A stretch of DNA of 5,533 nucleotides, from positions 1-5,533 of the forward strand of contig DAOOGN010000151.1 of NCBI GenBank assembly GCA_035415725.1. The letters run 5' to 3'. The first letter of the stretch is position 1; each line of letters begins with the position of its first letter. The DNA comes from DSWT01 sp035415725. Its GTDB lineage: Bacteria > Chloroflexota > Anaerolineae > B4-G1 > SLSP01. Position numbers and translations under genes: made by a program. Positions 5,384-5,533 of the stretch are shown here, piece after piece. The notes below the pieces were generated by a model. That model was not told the DNA's origin. It searched no databases and saw only the letters and a program-made list of their open reading frames with translations.

Positions 5384-5390
5384 CTCCTTT
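5384..5390 (-). promoter_or_regulatory. Second, upstream ribosome binding site in frame with ftsZ
   Basis: aaaggag on the minus strand lies 8 nt before an ATG at 5375 that is in frame with ftsZ. It could give a form with 19 extra N-terminal residues, or start a leader whose codons include the main ribosome binding site. Confidence 0.5.
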
Positions 5391-5394
5391 CTAC

Positions 5395-5418
5395 AAATAG
5401 TCTGATAGTCAAGTAGTC
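5395..5418 (-). repeat. Three tandem 8-bp units upstream of ftsZ
   Basis: On the plus strand the units are aaatagtc, tgatagtc and aagtagtc, sharing tagtc at an exact 8-bp period. On the minus strand they read gactactt, gactatca, gactattt. They lie just before the upstream ribosome binding site, in the place expected for promoter or operator sequence. The middle of the array contains TTGACT, a possible -35 box, but no matching -10 was found. Binding factor unknown; MraZ-type boxes (TGGG repeats) do not match. Confidence 0.45.
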
Positions 5419-5437
5419 CTGTGATCATTTTTCGTAG

Positions 5438-5485
5438 CTATTCAGGTCAGTAAACTTGGCGCAGCAACTTATTCCCTAGAGGTAT
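5438..5485. repeat. 48-bp dispersed repeat, copy 2
   Basis: This copy starts ctattcagg, has core aaacttggcg and ends attccctagaggtat. It is directly adjacent to copy 3, and the first 41 bases of the two copies match at 34 positions. It lies about 120 bp before the ftsZ start codon. Confidence 0.8.
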
Positions 5486-5533
5486 CTATTCAGGCTCGTA
5501 AACCTGACGAAGCCACTTATTCCCTATGCCAGG
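5486..5533. repeat. 48-bp dispersed repeat, copy 3, at the window edge
   Basis: Tandem with copy 2 at an exact 48-bp period, it starts ctattcagg and ends ttattccctatgccagg. That end is close to the end of copy 1 (ttattccctgcaccagg). The array may continue past the window. Confidence 0.8.

Overview
The window holds five protein genes on two strands, set between repeat-rich ends. It looks chromosomal and bacterial: start codons have strong Shine-Dalgarno sites and the genes are GC-rich. A tentative placement is Chloroflexota (Anaerolineae-like), based on the character of the FtsZ, the ABC-2/SpoIIM fusion permease and the hairpin-rich intergenic repeats. No marker in the window proves the phylum.

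Layout. Positions 1-688 contain no credible gene. They hold a 37-bp direct repeat pair around short 18-bp tandem units, one copy of a 48-bp dispersed repeat, a 122-bp MITE-like element with perfect 13-bp terminal inverted repeats, and a candidate promoter. Next come two rightward, overlapping genes (689-1368): a stand-alone cyclic-nucleotide-binding domain protein and a 72-residue protein of unknown function. A perfect 9-bp stem at 1402-1427 separates them from a convergent leftward pair. That pair is an ABC-2 type exporter: an ATPase (3842-2925) followed after 3 nt by a 492-residue permease (2921-1443). The permease's C-terminal half is a SpoIIM-family membrane domain. The pair has its own promoter, with a TATAAT box at 3873-3878.

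Positions 3843-4232 are non-coding and carry four consecutive hairpins, including a 14-bp perfect stem that is the likely end of the next transcript. Leftward ftsZ (5318-4233) is complete. It has two in-frame start options, each with its own ribosome binding site. Upstream of it are three tandem 8-bp units and two tandem copies of the same 48-bp repeat seen at 167-214, so related repeats lie at both ends of the window.

How the genes may work together. The ATPase and permease form one transport unit of unknown substrate. The CNB protein and its small partner are translationally coupled, and may be a cyclic-nucleotide-responsive module whose effector is not visible here. FtsZ is the division GTPase, here without an adjacent ftsA in the 158-215 bp available upstream. 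A functional link between FtsZ and the SpoIIM-fused exporter is possible only as speculation from adjacency.
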